Of a DNA stretch of 64,000 bases, positions 60,781 to 64,000 are shown one piece after another. Position 1 is the first letter of the stretch, and every line of letters starts with the position of its first letter. Position numbers and translations under genes: made by a program. The notes below the pieces were generated by a model. It saw nothing but the letters and a program-made list of their open reading frames with translations, was not told where the DNA came from and did not search any database. Source of the stretch: Chalciporus piperatus (Eukaryota > Basidiomycota > Agaricomycetes > Boletales > Boletaceae); the NCBI GenBank assembly GCA_038093975.1, contig JBBPTG010000101.1, positions 28,528 through 92,527 of the forward strand, written 5' to 3'.

Positions 60781-61297
60781 TGAAACGACCCAAAACTCGT
60801 ATTGAGATCAGGTCTACACTATCGCCAAGTGAAGCGGTTTAGAAGAAGAGAGTGGAGAACAACTGAGATAGGACGGTTGAGTCTTGGGGAAAGACCAAGT
60901 GAACTAAGCTGGGGTTACCAGCAGTTCCTTGGGGTTTATATACTATCCTAAGTGTTTGTACATGTTTGTACTAACTATAACTAAGTAAGGAGTTACCCTG
61001 AACCCATGAGAATAGAAGCGAGATAAGAAGGCTGTGAAGCATAGCCGAGATAGCGGAGATGAAGTACATGAGGTGAAAGGCTGTGGCATAGCCATGCGCA
61101 GCACGGAGATTAACTGTCAAGGTAAGGCAGTGCGTGAGAATGAATATAACCATAAGGGGCGACCGTGCGAAGAGTGAAAGTGAATGAGCACGTGTCTGAA
61201 AGATAAGATGAGAGAGATTAGATAAGATCGAATGGAACGAAACGTTGAAGTCCGAAAAGTGTCTGTGAAGGTGAGAGAACCGTAATGAACCGTAACA
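60781..61297 (-). repeat. 3' LTR of a Ty3/Gypsy retrotransposon (517 bases)
   Basis: Bounded by TG (plus 60781, TGAAACGACC) and CA (plus 61297, CCGTAACA), with a short inverted end TGAAAC / GTAACA (5 of 6). On the minus strand it starts TGTTACGGTT and ends GGTCGTTTCA. A TATA box, GTATATAAACC, lies on the minus strand around 60935-60946. The polypurine tract abuts the LTR at 61298. The other LTR is beyond the right edge, so the 5 base target duplication (GTTGG at 60780-60776, minus strand) cannot be tested here. Confidence 0.85.
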
Positions 61298-61310
61298 CTA
61301 CCCCCTTCCT
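61298..61310 (-). promoter_or_regulatory. Polypurine tract of the retrotransposon
   Basis: Minus-strand AGGAAGGGGGTAG directly before the LTR TGTTACGG. It is the usual plus-strand primer site of LTR elements and confirms the LTR border and the orientation. Confidence 0.8.
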
Positions 61311-61330
61311 ATGGATCAACTTCCAGGTGA

Positions 61331-61801
61331 TCAGTTTTCCATGTTATCTGCGTCATGGAACTGCTGCCATCCGTGTGCGTCTAGGTTATGAGGAACGTCA
61401 AGATGACCGTTGACCAGGGTGGGTGAGGGTGTTGGTCTCATCGAAGCCACTAGGGCTGGGATAGGGTCATCTGTGTAACGAGGGGGCAAGACGTCGGGGT
61501 GCATAACTTTGAGAGTCATCCACATCTCGCTCCACGAGATCTGGTACTCGACGATGGTGGTACGATCCGTCACGAGCATGTGAACGAATCGGAGGGAGGT
61601 GTAGAGCACGATGAGGGTTACGACCAGCGTGATGACGACGAGGAGGAGAAGGAGGACATAGACGACGACCGGCATGGCCATCAAGAGAAAGAGGGAAGCG
61701 CTGACGACAGCGAGGAGTGCGGTACGATGAAGTTTGTTGATCGACATGTCGGTCTGAGCAAGGGGACGAGTGTAGGCAACACCGTTGAGGTAAGCGTCCA
61801 T
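61331..61801 (-). CDS. Small membrane-protein ORF of the Gypsy element
   Basis: 156 residues between the pol stop and the polypurine tract. The ATG at 61801 begins MDAYLNGVAYTRPLAQTDMS. Two adjacent hydrophobic stretches follow, LLAVVSASLFLLMAMPVVVY and VLLLLLVVITLVVTLIVLY, then a hydrophilic part, LVTDRTTIVEYQISWSEMWM, and a proline-rich end. It sits 67 bases after pol. It is the place where envelope-like ORFs occur in some Gypsy elements, but no signal peptide, fusion segment or cysteine pattern is seen, so it is better called an accessory membrane ORF. The antisense frame is open too. Confidence 0.55.
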   Translation of the reverse strand: MDAYLNGVAYTRPLAQTDMSINKLHRTALLAVVSASLFLLMAMPVVVYVLLLLLVVITLVVTLIVLYTSLRFVHMLVTDRTTIVEYQISWSEMWMTLKVMHPDVLPPRYTDDPIPALVASMRPTPSPTLVNGHLDVPHNLDAHGWQQFHDADNMEN

Positions 61802-61868
61802 TATGATTTAGAGTAGAGAAGATGAAGAATGTTGGGTGGGCATCCAGGCCTTATATATGTTCTTTCTC

Positions 61869-64000
61869 CTATTTGGCACTGTTTATGTGGGCGCAGCCCG
61901 TGTTTTTTAATGGACTGGACAGGTTTGCCATGAGTCTATCAATTTTGGCTGGTCCGTTGTCCGTGAGATTTTCTGGACGTTTCTGGAATAGGAATAGGAA
62001 ATCTGCGGGATCAATGGATAGAGCACGAGGTGCGGCTGGATTCTTTGCGTAGAAGTCCTTCAAGCAGCCTTTGGCATTTGCCAGATGAGCTCTTGGTTCC
62101 CAAGTGCGATCGGTTTCATCATAACCCTTCCAGTGCACGAGGTATTCCAGTTTCTTTCCTTTGTACCGAGTGTCAACAACGTAGTCGACCTCCCATTCGT
62201 TGTCTCGTTCTTCCGTAACAAGGACTGGTCCGGGCCGTGCCGTAGGTTGGCCGTCAAGGCGGTCTTTGTAAGGTTTGATTCGACGGACATTAACCACAGG
62301 GTGGATTCGAATGTCTCGTGGAAGCTGTAGCTTTACTGCATTTGGCCCTGCCAAGGCGATGATTTTAAATGGACCCAGCCATTTCTCAGATAATTTGTCT
62401 GATGCGCGTGTCAAACGCAGGTCTGTGGTTGACAGCATGACTTGCTGTCCAATTTCATATTCGGGCGCAGCCGAGCGGTGTTTGTTGGCTAGCGATTTCA
62501 TGCGTTCCTGGGCTTTGGCCAGGTTCTTTTCGACATCGGCAAGCGTTTTTCGCATTGCGTCTGTGAATGATTTGGCAGCTGGTGCCTGAGAAGTAGAAGC
62601 ATGTGGTTCTGTGCCCATGCGTGGTTCATATGAACGTGTGACTTCGAACGGCGACTTCTTCGTTGAAGTATGATACTTGTTATTAATAGAGAACTGGGCG
62701 ATGGCTAGCCAGTCTGCCCATTGGTTTTGTTTATCGAAGCAGTAGATTCGTAGAAACTTTCCAACTTCTTTGTTTACGATTTCTGATTGTCCGTCTGTCT
62801 GCGGGTGGAATGCCGTACTGAGCTTGGTATCAATACCAAGAGCATCATTGATTTCTTTGGCCACTTGCGCCGCGAACTGCGGGCCTCGATCCGACGTGAT
62901 GGATAAAGGGAGTCCATGATGCTTCCATACGTGAGAAAGGAATAGGCGAGCGGTTTCCAGGGCCGAACACGTTTTTGTGCAGGGTATGAGTTCGACTTCT
63001 TTCGAGAAGCGATCTACCACCGTCAAGATTGCATTAAAACCACGTGATTCGGGTAAACCCGTAATGAAATCCGCAGTGATGTGTTGCCAGGGTCCCCTAG
63101 GAACCGGTAAAGGTTGGAGAAGACCTGCGGGTGCCTGATTCGTTCCTTTGAATCTTTGACAGGTCTGACAGTGAGACACGTATTCTTTTACGAGAGTGGC
63201 GAGTCCAGGCCACATGTAAGATCGTTGAATGAGCTCTAACGTTTTCTCGTAACCGGGATGTCCTGCAGCTGGTACGTCGTGGTGTAGACGAATGATGTCC
63301 ATTCGGAGTATGTTATCTTCCGGAATGTACAACCGATCTTCTTCGTCGTAGAGTAAGCCATCAAGCTTCTCATGAATGCCTTTCTTCTGGAACTTCTGAA
63401 CTTCTGTTTCAGATAGTTTGCACGTTGCAAGGAAGACTCTTTGCTTGATCCGTGCCCCTTCATCTGTCAGGGCGGCTGTGCGGATATTTTCGGGAGCAAT
63501 GACCAATATTCCTTTATTGTCATTTTCAACTCCGACGGCGTGGTCTTCTCGACGTGAGAGAGCGTCAGCTTTTGCCATAGAAGGTCCAGGTTTGTAAACC
63601 CAAAGCATATTGAATCTAGATAGATATTGCGCCCAGCGCGCTTGTCGTCGGTTGAGATCCTGTCTTGTCATGAACCACTGCAGGTTTGCGTGGTCGTTCC
63701 AGATCTCAAACTGGTGTTTAGCACCTTCTAGGTAATGTCGCCATTGCTCTAGTGCCTGAATGACCGAGAGCATTTCTTTATCGGCGATAGGATAATTCCG
63801 TTCTTGCGGAGTCATGGAATGCGATGAATAGGCAACCGGGTGCCATTTGTCTTCTTTGAGAATAGATAGAACTGCGCCCGTTGCATAATTGGATGCGTCA
63901 CATTCTAAGCGGAATTGACAGTTGCCGTCAGGGAAGGTGAGTATGGGAGCTGAGGTGAAACTCTTTTTCAGCGTGTCAAACGCTATTTGACACTTGTCAT
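61869..64000 (-). CDS. Ty3/Gypsy pol: RNase H, integrase, chromodomain (partial)
   Basis: The frame is open to the right edge at 64000, so the 5' part (gag, protease, most of reverse transcriptase) is missing. Order: end of the RT and RNase H (FRLECDASNYATGAVL, ERNYPIADKEMLSVIQALEQ, HANLQWF); the integrase HHCC finger (RLHHDVPAAGHPGY, CQTCQRF); the catalytic core (ITADFITGLPESRGFNAILT, SITSDRGPQFAAQVA, FHPQTDGQSEIVNKEVGKFL); the C-terminal SEKWLGPFKIIALAGPNAVK; and a chromodomain, WEVDYVVDTRYKGKKLEYLV and HWKGYDETDRTWEP. The chromodomain aids targeting to heterochromatin. The domains have all key residues and no stop, so this copy could be recently active. The stop is at 61869. Chromovirus class of fungal Gypsy elements. 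Confidence 0.94.
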   Translation of the reverse strand, partial: DKCQIAFDTLKKSFTSAPILTFPDGNCQFRLECDASNYATGAVLSILKEDKWHPVAYSSHSMTPQERNYPIADKEMLSVIQALEQWRHYLEGAKHQFEIWNDHANLQWFMTRQDLNRRQARWAQYLSRFNMLWVYKPGPSMAKADALSRREDHAVGVENDNKGILVIAPENIRTAALTDEGARIKQRVFLATCKLSETEVQKFQKKGIHEKLDGLLYDEEDRLYIPEDNILRMDIIRLHHDVPAAGHPGYEKTLELIQRSYMWPGLATLVKEYVSHCQTCQRFKGTNQAPAGLLQPLPVPRGPWQHITADFITGLPESRGFNAILTVVDRFSKEVELIPCTKTCSALETARLFLSHVWKHHGLPLSITSDRGPQFAAQVAKEINDALGIDTKLSTAFHPQTDGQSEIVNKEVGKFLRIYCFDKQNQWADWLAIAQFSINNKYHTSTKKSPFEVTRSYEPRMGTEPHASTSQAPAAKSFTDAMRKTLADVEKNLAKAQERMKSLANKHRSAAPEYEIGQQVMLSTTDLRLTRASDKLSEKWLGPFKIIALAGPNAVKLQLPRDIRIHPVVNVRRIKPYKDRLDGQPTARPGPVLVTEERDNEWEVDYVVDTRYKGKKLEYLVHWKGYDETDRTWEPRAHLANAKGCLKDFYAKNPAAPRALSIDPADFLFLFQKRPENLTDNGPAKIDRLMANLSSPLKNTGCAHINSAK

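Larger units (their letters stand above)
60781..64000 (-). mobile_element. Ty3/Gypsy chromovirus-type LTR retrotransposon, partial
   Basis: Visible from the 3' LTR through the chromodomain pol to the right edge. It has inserted into the Rep-helicase gene of the Helitron. Order on the minus strand: pol, small membrane ORF, polypurine tract, LTR. The 5' LTR, gag and RT are expected just right of the window. Confidence 0.9.

Noticed and set aside
60971..61153. 60-codon minus-strand ORF inside the LTR
   Set aside because: It lies wholly within the LTR, has no ATG context of interest and crosses regions expected to be regulatory.
61499..61816. Plus-strand acidic ORF of 105 codons over the membrane ORF
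   Set aside because: It is the exact antisense of the hydrophobic ORF. A run of Asp/Glu on one strand mirrors Val/Leu-rich codons on the other, and only the minus strand agrees with the orientation of the element.
1..64000. CRISPR array, operon or bacterial-type system
   Set aside because: Introns, gene spacing and gene content are eukaryotic; no regularly spaced repeats were seen.

Overview
The window is nuclear DNA of a filamentous basidiomycete, most likely an Agaricomycete. Genes are split by many 45-60 base GT-AG introns, intergenic gaps are short, and the set mixes fungal housekeeping genes with expanded F-box genes and basidiomycete-style mobile elements. All calls come from reading translations and motifs by eye; no database search was possible.

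Bases 1-43600 are gene-dense and mostly conserved. In order: nuclear transport factor NTF2 (+), an F-box protein (-), the dynamin-like GTPase VPS1 (+), an F-box gene (-), the SSU-processome/neuroguidin protein LCP5 (+), a second copy of the same F-box gene (+), uracil-DNA glycosylase UNG1 (+), deadenylase subunit PAN2 (-), a FYVE/rabenosyn-type PEP7/VAC1 protein (+), the RAM-pathway LRR protein SOG2 (-), a JMJD5-like JmjC protein (-), the TBP-removing ATPase MOT1 (+), a decayed F-box gene (-), a frameshifted endonuclease/exonuclease/phosphatase gene (-), a broken coiled-coil repeat gene (-), twinfilin (+), mitochondrial succinyl-CoA:3-ketoacid CoA transferase (+) and a SMI1/KNR4 cell-wall regulator (+). 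PAN2/PEP7 and JmjC/MOT1 are divergent pairs that share short promoter regions. The two F-box copies form an inverted duplication around LCP5, and a small relic of LCP5 lies beyond the 3' end of one copy.

Bases 43600-53750 are a sparse accessory zone with few convincing genes: two related two-finger zinc proteins (46215 and 52780), one Zn2Cys6-like coiled-coil protein (47936), diverged duplicated blocks, and two copies of a 60-70 base miniature element, each flanked by a perfect 9 base target duplication.

Bases 53750-64000 are mobile DNA read from the minus strand. A large Helitron Rep-helicase ORF (56446-60780) is followed by an intron-containing companion gene of unknown family (54850-56217). 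The 5' part of the helicase has been cut off by a Ty3/Gypsy chromodomain retrotransposon. Its complete 517 base LTR (60781-61297), polypurine tract, a small membrane-protein ORF and its RNase H-integrase-chromodomain region are visible, and it runs off the right edge. The LTR ends exactly where the conserved helicase reading frame begins.
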